Positions 21,501 to 32,300 of a stretch of 64,000 nt of DNA are shown here, piece after piece. The first letter of the stretch is position 1. Each line of letters opens with the position of its first letter. The notes under the pieces were generated by a model. It made no database searches, was not told where the DNA came from, and worked only from the letters and a program-made list of their open reading frames with translations. Made by a program: the position numbers and the translations under genes. This DNA is from Mesorhabditis belari (Eukaryota > Nematoda > Chromadorea > Rhabditida > Rhabditidae). The stretch spans positions 444,001 through 508,000 of the forward strand of contig CAUEEP010000754.1 in NCBI GenBank assembly GCA_958450365.1. The letters are read 5' to 3'.

Positions 21501-24500
21501 TATGTGGTGAGCAAGCGGAGCAAGCTTTTGCCTCAAGAATGAACCAGACAGAGTAATCCATTGGATTTAGATCCAGGATGGCCATTCAGATTCAGAGCTG
21601 GATGGCCATTCAGATTCAGAGCTGGATGGCCATTCAGATGAGCTGGATGGCCATTCAGATTCAGAGCTGGATGGCCATTCAGATTCAGGGCTGGATGACC
21701 ATTCAGATTCAGAGCTGGATGGCCATTCAGATTCAGAGCTGGATGGCCATTCAGATTCAGAAAAAGATTCAGAAATGAAATCGGAAAACTTCACTTTGTT
21801 TTCTTTGACGCTCTTCTAATATTTCGGAGCCGTCGTTAAGAAAGAAAGAAAGAGAAGATCAGAAGAAAGCCGAAGCAAAGCGTCGAGCGAGTCTGTGATT
21901 TTCTAGCCGTCGATGAGGAGTATTGTTCCTCAAATTCAAGAAGATTCAAGAAGCCTTCAAGAATTCAAGAAGCCTTCAAGAAGAACAAGTGCCAAGGCTT
22001 AACAAAAGCAGCAAAAAACAAAAGGCTTAACAAAAACGAATGGCTTGATGTCAAGATCTTCTTCAACAGGCGAGCAACATCGTTCCATCGTATTGTAGAG
22101 TTTGTAGAGTTCCGTTACACAGAGACGACAGTAATTAATAATAACCATTGCCCCTATAATTATAGCCAATTCTGTAGTTGATCTTGCCGTAACCAAGAAC
22201 GATTTCAGCGACGCGACAACAAACTCTCGAAGGGCGCGTTTTTGGTGAGACCGTCGGCGCTTGAAGGTTTTGCCCTGGATGTGAAGTGAGCTAGGTTTTG
22301 CAGCAACAATGGCTGGGTTACTGTAGCTTTAGAAGCTTTAGAAGTAGCTCCGGATTAAGCCAGGCTAGATCAGAGAGATCTGTAAGCTAGATCAGAGAGA
22401 TTTGTAAGCTAGATGAGACAAAAGCCTGCACTACTGTGAGTCAGACTAGCCAGAAGTGAAGTCAAGTAAAGCTAGACCCCAGAAGCCCGGTCTGGGGCCT
22501 AGCTGGACCCCAGAAGCCCGGTCTGGGGCCTCTGGATCCTGGATTCTGGCTATGATACTCTTTAGAAGTCAGGTTAGTCCAGAAGTTAAGCCTGGATTCT
22601 TTAAAGAATAGTTGACTCCTGCAGGAACAGTTGACTCCTGCAGGAACAGTTGACTCCTGCAGGAACAGTTGACTCCTGCAGGAACAGTTGACTCCTGCAG
22701 GAACAGTTGACTCCTGCAGGAACAGTTGACTCCTGCAGGAACAGTTGACCCTGCAGGAACAGTTGACCCTGCAGGACAGTTGACTCCTGCAGGAACAGTG
22801 ACTCCGCAGGAACAGTTGACCCTGCAGGAACAGTGACCCTGCAGGAACAGTTGACTCCGCAGGAACAGTTGACTCCTGCAGGAACAGTTGACTCCTGCAG
22901 GAACAGTTGACTCCTGCAGGAACAGTTGACTCCTGCAGGAACAGTTGACTCCCTGCAGGAACAGTTGACTCCTGCAGGAACAGTTGACTCCTGAGGAACA
23001 GTTGACTCCTGCAGGAACAGTTGACTCCTGCAGGAACAGTTGACTCCTGCAGGAACAGTTGACTCCTGCAGGAACAGTTGACTCCTGCAGGAACAGTTGA
23101 CTCCTGCAGGAACAGCTGACTCCTGCAGGAACAGCTGGCTCCTGAAACAAACCTGGAACCCAGGATCTATTATAGGAATCTAACCGAGGTCAGGCTTGAC
23201 TTCTGGACTGGCCTGACCTATAAAAAGTATCATGTCAATGCCATGTACTTCTACAATTTTATTAGAACAGTATTTGCCTTGCATTCAACAATCTAACAGC
23301 ATTTTGGAATTTTCCAGAATCAGCCCGATCGGCGTGCGCAACTTCAAAATCGACACCGATGGCCAGAATTTCTTCATCGAACCCGAGCTACATTTCCCTT
23401 CGGTGCAAGAGCTGATCAAGTACTATCAACAAAGTACAGTTTTTGATTAGCCAGCTGATGGGAATCGTTTTCTAGATAAGTCGCGAGTGATGAATACAAG
23501 GCTGACGAATTGGGTGGTGCGCAGGAATCCGCCCACGCATCAGCCACACAAGTGAGGATTGTTTTCAGACTTGTAAGAGCACTAAGCCTTGACTAGTTGT
23601 AGACTAGACTGCTGTTGTAGAAATCCATAAACACACCCTTTCTAGAGCACTTGATTCGTCGCTAAATCTTGATTTCTTTTTCCAATTCCAGATTCGATTT
23701 CTGGGAGATCGATCGTCAAGAGATCGCGATCCGAAAAGTCATTGGAAGGGGGAACTTTGGAACGGTTTGCTTTCCAAAGTTGCGAAAACGGGGTTCGTTT
23801 AGGTTTCGTTCGGAATGTACAGTAAATTGCCGGTGGCCATCAAAGAACTCACCGAGAAAAGCGGGCTCAGCGATGGAGCGTTGAAAGAAGAGTTTGACAA
23901 GTGAATAATTCAAAGCAATGCTTACCCTGAGTCCTACAGTATCCCAAGACTCCTACAGTATCCCAGAACTCCTACAGTATCCCAGAACTCCTACAGTATC
24001 CCAGACCTCAGTCTCACAGTATCCCAGGACTCCTACAGTATCCTAAATTTGTCAAGCCGCATTTTCAGAGAAGCCAAAATTCTCAAATCGGTCCATCACG
24101 AGAATATCGTTCAACTCTATGGGGTAATTTCTAAAGACTCGAAACTTTATCGATCCTTCTAGGTCTCCAGTCTCGAAGCTCCCTTCTATATTGTGACTGA
24201 GTACATGAGTGGAGGATCACTGCTTGAGTACATGAAAGGAAAGAAAAGCCCGGACGGTCTCCCACCCAGCATCTCGCCCAGACAATCGCTTGATATTTTG
24301 ACTCAGGTACTTTCATGGGAAATCCAAAGCTATAGTACTATAGTACAAGGCAATCAAAAACTATATTACACTCTAGTTGCCGTACTTCACATTTAAAAGA
24401 ATGTTTAGCATTTGTTCTTCTTGTAACTTGGCTTACAATTAGCTTGAAATTTAAGAAAACACAAAATTGTTTCTTTGATTCAAGCACCTAAAAATTGGAT

Positions 24501-27500
24501 AAAACTACCGTATTCCTCAAAGTGTTATAGCACATATTGTAGAGCTAAATGAGAGCTTTCAGATGCTATATAGCACTTATAAATACGATGTCTACATCTA
24601 AAGTTACTACCCCTCAAAACAGCACCACTTTTTCGAGGAAGATATAATTTTACCGAACTGTACTGTACTGTACTGTACTGTACTACTTTTACTGTACTTC
24701 CAAAATCACTTTACTTGAAAGATCGACCTATTAGGCTTTAGAAAGAGCTAATTTAGAAAGCCTAATATACCTAATATAGCCTAAATTTTGATTTTAAAGT
24801 TGTCCTTTCTTTGGACACAAAATGAAAACTCTCAGGTAGCCTCCGGGATGAGTTATCTCGAATCGGAAACTATCATTCATCGGGATCTTGCCGCGAGAAA
24901 CATCCTTGTTGAGATCGAAGCCTGCGGAAAGCTCATCGTGAAGGTACGGTTAAACTATTTTTTTGAAATCCTGATTCTTGGTCTTGCAGCTAAGCGACTT
25001 CGGACTGACTCGTCAGTTAGACGACGAGCTTTACTATATCAATCACAAGTTCCCAATTCGTTGGAGTCCACCGGAGGTGTTTTGTTTATAATGCTAACAT
25101 TTTATAATTCTCAAAAATCTAGGTACTTGAGTCGGGAAAGTTCAATGATCGCTCGGATGTTTGGTCGTTCGGGGTGGTGATCTTCGAGCTTTACACGAGA
25201 GGAGAGACACCATATAAAGAATTGGGAAATGGTGAGCACTCATAATAATATGGATGGGATGGAATAAGATGGATATTTGCTTGTGAGGTCTACGTAAAGG
25301 CTGTATTAGTGTATGGACCTTCCACCTTTGTGTTTCGCTTCGAAAGTCTTATTTCATATCGTCTTTCTGCTCTTCATCCACAAAATAGGATTTTGTGCAT
25401 AGTCTCGTAGGTAGGTATGGTTTATCGGTTAGCAGAAAAGGCTGTTCTTCATGCCGTCTCCTCAACGGTGAGAAGGCTAGAAGAAGCGTTTCAAGATTCG
25501 TGTCATCTTCGACCTGGGCCAATGGCTTCATTTTCTCGGTAGCTTTTGTGATGGCATCTTTGGGATTTGAATCGCTGGCAATAAGTAAAGCATTTCAGTC
25601 GGCAAGCAGCTCCTTGGCCCGGGTTCTTCCTTCCTCCTCCAATAGGTCGGGCACTTTTTGGTTGAGTTCAACTTAGATCGCGAAAGATCGTTTGGTAAGC
25701 GTTGGTGGTATCGGCTTGGATCGTGGCTTCAGCTTCGCCGTCAATTGCTCGAGTAGATCGGCTTCGAGAGTCTCCAATAATTTCGCATTCTCTCATTCAT
25801 CAGCCCTTACCTAAATTAAGGAATACAGCAGAATATGAATGGAATAATAAAAAAAAACAATAGCAACTGTGCTAAATTAAGGAATATAGCAAAATATGGA
25901 GCGAAATAATAAAAGAAAACAATAGCAACTGTGCTAAATTAAGGAATACAGCAGAATATGAATGGAATAAAAAAAAAATACCGACTGGGGCTACCAGTGG
26001 TGAATTTATCGCATACACGAAATATATCAATCACAATACAACGACACACACAATACTAGGCTGTATCTTAACTTAACCCACGTCATGACAGACGGCTCCC
26101 TAACCCTAAGCTCAATGGGGAACTAAATAGCTTTTTTGGTGGTGAAGGGAAGATGACGATGAAGGAGTGGCTTGTCACTTTAAAGAACTGGGGCCACAAC
26201 TACCAGACTGCCCTCCAGAAAACCTCTCAACCCGAAGGGAAAGGAAATCCGAAGGGGGTGACCATGTCGCATGTGGGGTTCGAACCCTCGACCTTCCGAT
26301 TAAGATGAAAGACACTTAACCAGTCAGCCACACGTGCTCGTGCAAATATAGCAAAATATGGAGCGAAATAATAAAAGAAAACAATAACAACTTGCTAAAT
26401 TAAGGAATACAGCAGAATATGAATGGAATAATAAAAGAAAACAATAACAACTTAAGGAATACAGCAGAATATGGACCAAAATAATAAAAGAAAACAATAA
26501 GCCCTTACTAGACAATTAGACCAAAAATGAAAATTTTTCTTCAAATTTTTCCTTTCACCCCGCGAAAAGGGCGCGTTTTAGAATGCGCCTTTACTCGCCT
26601 ACGGTAGAATATACACAAAAATAACTTTTCAGCCCTCCAGCCCGCTCTTTTGTTCAACCATTTGAAAGCTGGGAATAAGCTCCGAAAACCGAGTCGATGT
26701 CCACAAATCATTCATGATAAGGTACTTGTTTTGTGGATAAGATTGAATTGGAATGGATTGGATTGGATTGGATTGGATTGGATTGGATTGGAAAGATTTG
26801 ATCTAAACTCTTATGTTCTTAGATCTAATTGTAACCTTACTAGGCACTAGATTAAAGGGGGGGGGGGTATTAATCGCGGCCGGGTGACGATAAAAATTTT
26901 TTACGGCAACCACCTGTTTTTTTATTTTAATATCGCTGATTTTATTATAAAAAGAATAAAAATCACCCGGCTAGAGTGATTTGATGGGTTTACAAATTTT
27001 TGGAGATGCTGCAAGGCTTGGAGGAAAACAAGATCGTCACTCATCAGACACCTCAGCACAGTCTAGATCGATTGAGTTTTAGTTGCAGATAAATTTAAAA
27101 ACAAAATAAAAAGCACAAAAAGTAATAAAAATAAATTGTTAATCTATAATTCTTCCTCTTGCTCACTTTCATCTTCGCTCAAGTACAGCAGTTCGGCTCA
27201 AGTACAGCAGTACAAATCGGCTTCCTATCTTATCAATTTCCAGCGCATCTTCACCAAAAGTGACTGGATCTCCTCCATCGTAGGACGTTGACGTTTGATT
27301 GACACAGTTCGATCTTTTTTCATTTGTGGTCGCTTATGGTTTTAGTTTTCTCAAATAGGTGCCTTTTAGCTGAGGTGTCCGATGAGTGACGATCTTGTTT
27401 TTCTCCAAGCCTTGCAGTGTCTCCAAAAATTTGTAAACCCATCAAATCACTCTAGCCGGGTGATTTTTATTCTTTTTATAATAAAATCAGCGATATTAAA

Positions 27501-28270
27501 ACAAAAAAACAGGTGGTTGCCGTAAAAAAATTTTTATCGTCACCCGGCCGCGATTAATAACCCCCCCCCCTTTAAAGCTTTTAAAGGAAAAACTTTTTCA
27601 ACTATCTCATTTTCTAGGTGACCAGTCCGTGTTTCCAATTCGCGCACCACGATCGTCCCGAGTTTCGCGTCTTGTTTAGAACGTTGAAGGTGAGCGCAAC
27701 AAGCATCCAACAAATACATGCTATATTCCTATAGGAGCGTTGCGTGGTCTAAGTTTACACTCAAAGTACCGCTCATATCTCGACATCAGCACATTTTTTT
27801 TTTGCTCGTTTAAGTATCAAATTAAAGTAGAGAAAATGGGTGATCTTTTGAGATATAATACATATTTTTAGCATTAACCAGCCCTTAGAAAAAAATGATT
27901 GAAAAATGATGAAAAATCGGCTTTTTTTGCCATTCTTCAATCACTTGTTTCTAAGCTCTGGTTAATGCTAAAAATATGTGTTATATCTCAAAAGATCACC
28001 CATTTTCTCTACTTTAATTTGATATCTAAATGAGCAGAAACAAATGTACTGGTGTCGAGATATGAGCGTTTGTTTGAAGAGTAAACTTCGACTACACGAC
28101 GCTCCGATAGAGGCTTTGATAGAGGCTTCTATTAGAGCGTTTACGGTATACATTTTTATATATTTTATTTATATGCAATATGTAAATGAAGGGGAATGTT
28201 TTAGGAGATTCCAATGGCTGAGATCGAGTCTTGTCGAGAGCAACAACCACCGCGGAAAAATAGATTCTAA
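15526..28270 (+). CDS. SH3-SH2-tyrosine kinase (non-receptor)
   Basis: Seventeen exons join in frame to 514 residues: 15526-15661, 19230-19323, 20461-20559, 20600-20645, 22209-22285, 23318-23433, 23476-23551, 23692-23764, 23803-23900, 24069-24123, 24163-24306, 24836-24943, 24990-25076, 25123-25231, 26633-26721, 27618-27689, 28205-28270. Domains: Ser-rich N-terminus (1-45, no Gly2 for myristoylation); SH3 (46-108, [22 protein letters not shown]); SH2 (from W111; FLVR with Arg139); kinase (219-492) with GRGNFG (233-238), VAIK Lys253, HRDLAARN (353-360), DFG (377-379), tyrosines 389-390 in the activation loop and WSPPE (399-403). HRDLAARN argues against Src proper (HRDLRAAN) and for a Csk/Abl/Tec-like lineage. 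The tail ([10 protein letters not shown] to RKNRF) has no tyrosine. Large introns are filled with satellites and transposon debris. The last two joins are the least certain. Confidence 0.85.
16187..18771. repeat. 18-bp satellite GATCAGCCTAGCCTTGGT in kinase intron 1
   Basis: About 2.6 kb of head-to-tail 18-bp units, interspersed with a shorter unit lacking CTAGC (GATCAGCCTTGGT, 13 bp) and occasional CTTGCTGATC variants. It lies wholly in the first intron of the kinase gene (15662-19229). Each unit carries TGATCA. Open frames over it (ALVISL and LGDQPS repeats) are artefacts. Confidence 0.97.
19385..19828. mobile_element. MITE with TACCGTAAATACTGTAATAG termini, copy 1
   Basis: The left end reads ACCATAAATACTGTAATAGT and the right end is its inverse, ACTATTACAGTATTTACGGT. 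The interior holds two tandem half-units, each containing the palindromic block with TTTTTTGATACCAAA and ending in CTAGACTACGCAA. It lies just after SH3 exon 19230-19323, within the kinase gene intron. Confidence 0.85.
19895..20163. mobile_element. MITE, same family, shortened copy 2
   Basis: The right terminus ACTATTACAGTATTTACGGT is intact, the left end (AATACCTTTAATAGTAGCCC) is diverged, and only one half-unit with CAGGGCTATTTTTTGATACC remains. Confidence 0.75.
20690..20900 (-). pseudogene. Tc1-type transposase remnant in kinase intron
   Basis: Minus-strand translation contains [20 protein letters not shown] followed by ENFWGI. This is the conserved Tc1 segment (WPxxSPDLNPIENxWG). It is truncated and shifted in frame at both ends. 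Confidence 0.75.
20925..21012. repeat. 19-bp repeat TTGATCTGCAGTTGATCTG
   Basis: Four to five tandem copies carrying CTGCAG and GATC palindromes, inside the kinase intron next to the Tc1 remnant. Confidence 0.85.
21370..21575 (-). pseudogene. Mariner-like transposase C-terminal remnant
   Basis: Minus-strand translation from about 21575 reads [20 protein letters not shown], the [10 protein letters not shown] block of mariner-like transposases. Further reading needs frame changes. A sister copy lies at 38040-38260. Confidence 0.7.
21573..21772. repeat. 24-bp satellite GGATGGCCATTCAGATTCAG
   Basis: About eight tandem copies of a 24-bp unit (GCTGGATGGCCATTCAGATT plus CAGA). It starts exactly where the mariner-like remnant ends, suggesting it grew from that edge. 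Confidence 0.9.
22610..23140. repeat. 19-bp satellite TTGACTCCTGCAGGAACAG in kinase intron
   Basis: About 27 tandem units with few variants. Each contains the 10-bp palindrome TCCTGCAGGA. It lies between the two SH2 exons 22209-22285 and 23318-23433. Confidence 0.95.
23930..24045. repeat. Short array CTCCTACAGTATCCCAGA
   Basis: Six to seven imperfect tandem units in the 168-bp intron between kinase exons 9 and 10. Confidence 0.85.
25340..25800 (-). pseudogene. Degenerate coding-like segment in kinase intron
   Basis: Minus-strand translation gives long helical, acidic stretches, for example [35 protein letters not shown] and [20 protein letters not shown], broken by one stop and likely frameshifts. 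Local G+C is raised. It looks like a decayed piece of a coiled-coil protein or retro-copied exon. No family is recognised. Confidence 0.35.
25805..26505. repeat. About 70-bp repeat with embedded tRNA-like unit
   Basis: Copies of TAAGGAATACAGCAGAATAT followed by GGAATAATAAAAGAAAACAA occur at 25813-25980 and 26340-26500. Between them, 25985-26340 is a different segment that ends in a tRNA-like sequence. Confidence 0.8.
26266..26342 (-). repeat. tRNA-like sequence in kinase intron
   Basis: On the minus strand there is a B-box (GGTTCGAACCC), a T stem pairing at 4 of 5 positions, an A-box-like TGGCTGACTGGTTAAG and an anticodon-region TCATCTTAATC resembling a tRNA-Lys(CUU) loop. The acceptor stem pairs only with wobble. 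It is either a diverged tRNA or a tRNA-derived element. Confidence 0.4.
26856..27571. mobile_element. TTAA-flanked foldback element in kinase intron
   Basis: A 716-bp element begins AGGGGGGGGGGGTATTAATC and ends with its near-exact inverse, flanked on both sides by TTAA (26852-26855 and 27572-27575). Terminal inverted repeats are about 205 bp and nearly identical (GGCCGGGTGACGATAAAAAT, then AAATCACCCGGCTAGAGTGA and so on). The centre (about 27060-27365) is unrelated and non-coding. TTAA duplication is typical of piggyBac-type elements. Confidence 0.85.
27733..28108. mobile_element. Foldback element in last kinase intron
   Basis: About 376 bp. Left GGAGCGTTGCGTGGTCTAAG is matched by an imperfect inverse at 28085-28108. 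The inner arms (GGGTGATCTTTTGAGATATA against its inverse) pair well and the centre is near 27930. It lies between the last two kinase exons. Confidence 0.8.
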
Positions 28271-28462
28271 CAAAATAGCTTTTTGACTCGAATTCAAATC
28301 GTGAATTGTACATAGTATTGATAAATTTATTTTAAAATGCTCATGACAATGAATATTCTCCAAAATTCTTTTGTAATATTTCTTTTAAAATTATATAATC
28401 AATGAAAAACGTTCAAAAAAACAACCCGATATTTGCATTTCAACAAATGGCCAAAAATAATA

Positions 28463-28982
28463 TTGGGTTGGGGACTATGACTCGGCGCCGAAAACCAAAA
28501 AAATGTCTAAAACTTCTATTCGACTTCGTCAAATAATATGCGTTTGATATCAGTAGAATGGTTAACTAATTCTCTACAAAACGACATATAAAAGAAAATT
28601 CAAACAGCGCCTCCGCTCAAGAAAAAGCCATTTTTTCACAAAAACTACAAACTGTCATCTAGAAAAAACAATTGGTGGGATCTTCCTGCAAATTTGGCAA
28701 CTTAAGTAATTGAATGTGCTCTATCTTTTTTATATAAACACCAAAGAAGGTTTATGTGAAAGAAACTGTTCAAATGATGAGTCGGGCTCTTTGCCATTTT
28801 GACTAGCTGTGTTTGGGAGTCCATAAACTCGACGAAAGAAAAGCTTTGTGGAATCTCTCAAAAGTCATTTTGTAGAGAAATAGTGGATCCTTTTGATGAA
28901 ACCAAACGTATATTTAAAGAAGGCTTTATGTGTGCAAAAAGTCCCTTTAAAGTTTGGCGCCGAGTCATAGTCCCCAACCCAA
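28463..28982. mobile_element. TA-flanked MITE with 27-bp perfect terminal repeats
   Basis: It begins TTGGGTTGGGGACTATGACT (then CGGCGCC) and ends with the exact reverse complement over 27 bp, flanked by TA at 28461-28462 and 28983-28984. This is the signature of a Tc1/mariner-mobilised element. It is 520 bp with no transposase. Confidence 0.88.
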
Positions 28983-29082
28983 TAGCTCATAAGTTAGCAA
29001 AATGCTGAAGATTTGCTTATTTTAGTCTTTGGATTCAACAATTGCACAGCTTAGAAAGAAGTCTTTGGCTTAGAATTCTTTG

Positions 29083-29093
<11 letters not shown>

Positions 29094-29161
<68 letters not shown>

Positions 29162-29212
29162 TCTTTGCTTTGTCTTTGCTTTGTCTTTGCTTTGTCTTTG
29201 CTTTGTCTTTGG
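29094..29212. repeat. 67-nt poly(T) followed by TTTGTCTTTGC repeats
   Basis: An uninterrupted T tract spans 29094-29160, then tandem GTCTTTGCTTT units to 29212. The tract length may be an assembly or sequencing approximation. Confidence 0.9.
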
Positions 29213-29365
29213 CTCAAAAATCAGATCGAAAACAATTCAGAAAAGACTAGGTGAAAAGGAAAAATAGAAATTCTAGTGAAAAAAATGAAACTGCTGCGCT
29301 AGAAAGGATGCGTTACCATACAAAGATACTTTGCGGATACAAAGTACACTTGTAGAACTTAGTTT

Positions 29366-32300
29366 TTAAACAAATTCCGGTTTTACTTGTTCCTGTCGAG
29401 TGGCCGCGTCGTTTAGATTCTGATAGCCGAACTGGAATGGTGGTGGCACGGGGATTCGATCACGGAAACGGCTGAAGATCATGGAAATTTTTGATTAGTG
29501 TCAACGAAATCTGATGCAATTCTATTATAAAAAGGCTCTAATGCAGCTAAAAAAGCTCTAATGCAGCTACAAAAGATCAACTCACCGATAAACAAAGAAA
29601 ACCGCTCCAGCAATCACTAACAACAAGATGAAATGTGGGAGAAATGAGCGGCCCTCACAGAGATCTCCCTGGAAAAGTTGGCTTAATCAACTTTTATTAG
29701 GTTAACGATTGTTCCAAAGTCTAAGCCAGAGTTGGTAGGACTTGGTAGGACTTGGCTTCTGTTCTTGCCTGGTTTTAACGGCAGACTTGGGGCTATAAAA
29801 TCCTGGACTTTGCCTGTGTTGGCTTGGAGCCTGACCTGACTTCTGATCTTGCATGGATTAACTATAGCCCTAGAAAATTCCCTGAAGCTGGCCTGGCTGG
29901 CTTATCCTGGCCTGGCTTGGCTTGGCCTGGCCTGGCTTGGCTTGGCCTGGCTGGCTTGGCTGACTTGGCTGGCCTAGCTGACTTGGCTGGCCTAGCTGAC
30001 CTTGGCTGGCCTGACCTGCTTTAGTTTGGACCTGATCGAGCTTGATCTTAGCTTGACTCGACTGCAGACTTGGCTTCAGAAAATTTCCTGAACCTGGTTT
30101 CTGTTGTTTTACAAGATCTAGCTTCTGGTCGAACCTCTGCCCATGCCCTAGTTTAGATCTTGGACTAAAACAAACAAATATAGCACCACATCACCCCACC
30201 TTGAAGTCGAAAACGTGTTGATCGCGGTAATTCGATGGTGCCGCACATGTGGTTTCTCCCTGAAGAGTTTTTACATTTGTAAGTGAAAGATTTGTTGTTG
30301 AAAGATTGTTGTTGTTTGTTTTTAATTGTTGTTTTTAAATGACTAACTGGCTGACCTGGCTGGCCTAGCTGACCTGGCTGGCCTAGCTGACCTGGCTGGC
30401 CTTATTTGTGATCTAAAGTGAACTCTGCTTAAATTTGCAACAAACCGCATTCACGTAATCGGTCGGGTTATTCCTGGCCATTTCAACAAACGGCATCAGC
30501 TCGCAATCGCAAACGAGGGGATTCTAAAAGTGAATTGAATCAAAAAATTAACTAAACTTGATACTTTTGAGCTTTTTTATCGATAACTTTGCTAAAATTA
30601 GATTTTATTTTATAAAACTGACCTTCGATATGTCAAACGCGTTCACATTTGGCAACATGTCGAACATTGACTTGGGGACTGTGGTCTGAAATGTTTCTTG
30701 TTAATGAATGAACGCTAATGAAATTGAATTCAATGTAGATTTTAGGTTGAGGAAAAAAAAACACGCGTCTGTTGAGTGTAAAAACAATTCTACAAGTCTA
30801 TTCTACAAGAAATAGCAACTATCAATCAGTAAGGTCAATCCATTTTTATCGATGATTTCTTCCCATCTTCGACACAAGTCTTTGATTTTATTTGTGGAAA
30901 ATTGGAGTCAAAATAGTTTGTCGAGCACTTTTTTGACTCGAGCATGATCATCAAACTTTTCTCCTATGATAAACTGTTTCACCTTGGCTTCGGGCCAAAG
31001 CCAAGGCTTCGGACCAAAGCTAAAGTTTTGGGCCAAAGCAAAAGGTTTCCGCCAAAGCTAAGGTTTTGGGCCAAAGCCAAGATTTCCGCCAAAGCTAAGG
31101 TTTCCGCCAAAGCTAAGGTTTTGGACCAAAGCAAAGGTTTCCGCCAAAGCCAAGGCTCCGGACCGAAGCCAAGATTTCCGCCAAAGCTAAGGTTTTGGAC
31201 CAAAGCAAAGGTTTCCGCCAAAGCCAAGGCTCCGGACCGAAGCCAAGGTTTCCGCCAAAGCCAAGGTTTCTGCCAAAGCTAAGGTTTTGGACCAAAGCAA
31301 AGGTTTCCGCCAAAGCCAAGGCTCCGGACCGAAGCCAAGATTTCCGCCAAAGCTAAGGTTTTGGACCAAAGCAAAGGTTTCCACCAAAACCAAGGCTCCG
31401 GACCGAAGCCAAGGTTTCCGCCAAAGCCAAGGTTTCCGCCAAAGCTAAGGTTTCCGTCAAAGCCAAGGTTTCCGTCAAAGCAAAGGTCTCGGACGAAAGC
31501 CAGCAGTAAACTTGAAATTTCAGATCAAGGCCAATTGAAAGACATTGGTTTTAGCTTGACTAGCATTGGCTTTTTGCTTTCTTTATCTTTGCTCAGACAA
31601 GCAAAGCCAGGTCTTTGGCAAGCTCAGCCAAATTTGACCAGTATTTTCTATTCAGTGCTAGACAAAACTTATTGAAGATTTATAAGCCTTTTTGCCCATA
31701 AAGCTATAGGCCTTTTTGTCTATAAAGCTATAAGCCTTTTTGTCTATAAAGCTACGGGCTACGGTGTAAAATTCCAACTCACAAAAGCGTTTCCAGAAAG
31801 CATGAGCTGTTTCAACTGTTGAAGACATTTCGGAGCCGCCGTGAAACTCGTCAACTTGTTCCCAGCTAGAATCAGCCTCGCCAAGCCGGCCACCTAAAGA
31901 ATTTTAGATTTTAATTTGTTTAGGAATCAAATCTACCTTGCAAAATGTGTCCGGATGGATTTTTTCCAATCCGTTCTCACTCAAATCGATCTCCTAAAAG
32001 GTTTGATTGTAGAAAATCGTGAAGAATTGTAGCCAATTACCAATTGTCGTAATGAAATTTGAGTTAAATTTTGCTTTTTCAAGTTTCAAGTGCAGTTCAC
32101 TTACTTGTAACTCATCAAAGCCCCGGGTTTTCGAGTCGAACAGCACTGAGAGAAGGTCAGCTTTAGCATTGCCGCTTCTATAAGTCTCATTTTGTTTGTT
32201 AAACTTCTTTTAAAAGAAAAGAACTCACTTATCGCCTAATGCTTTCTTCAAATGCAATCCTTTCAACTTTTCCAAAGCCTCGAAAGGTCGTGAGTTCACT

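Noticed and set aside
22569..23150. 193-codon minus frame of [19 protein letters not shown] type
   Set aside because: 19-bp satellite within a kinase intron.
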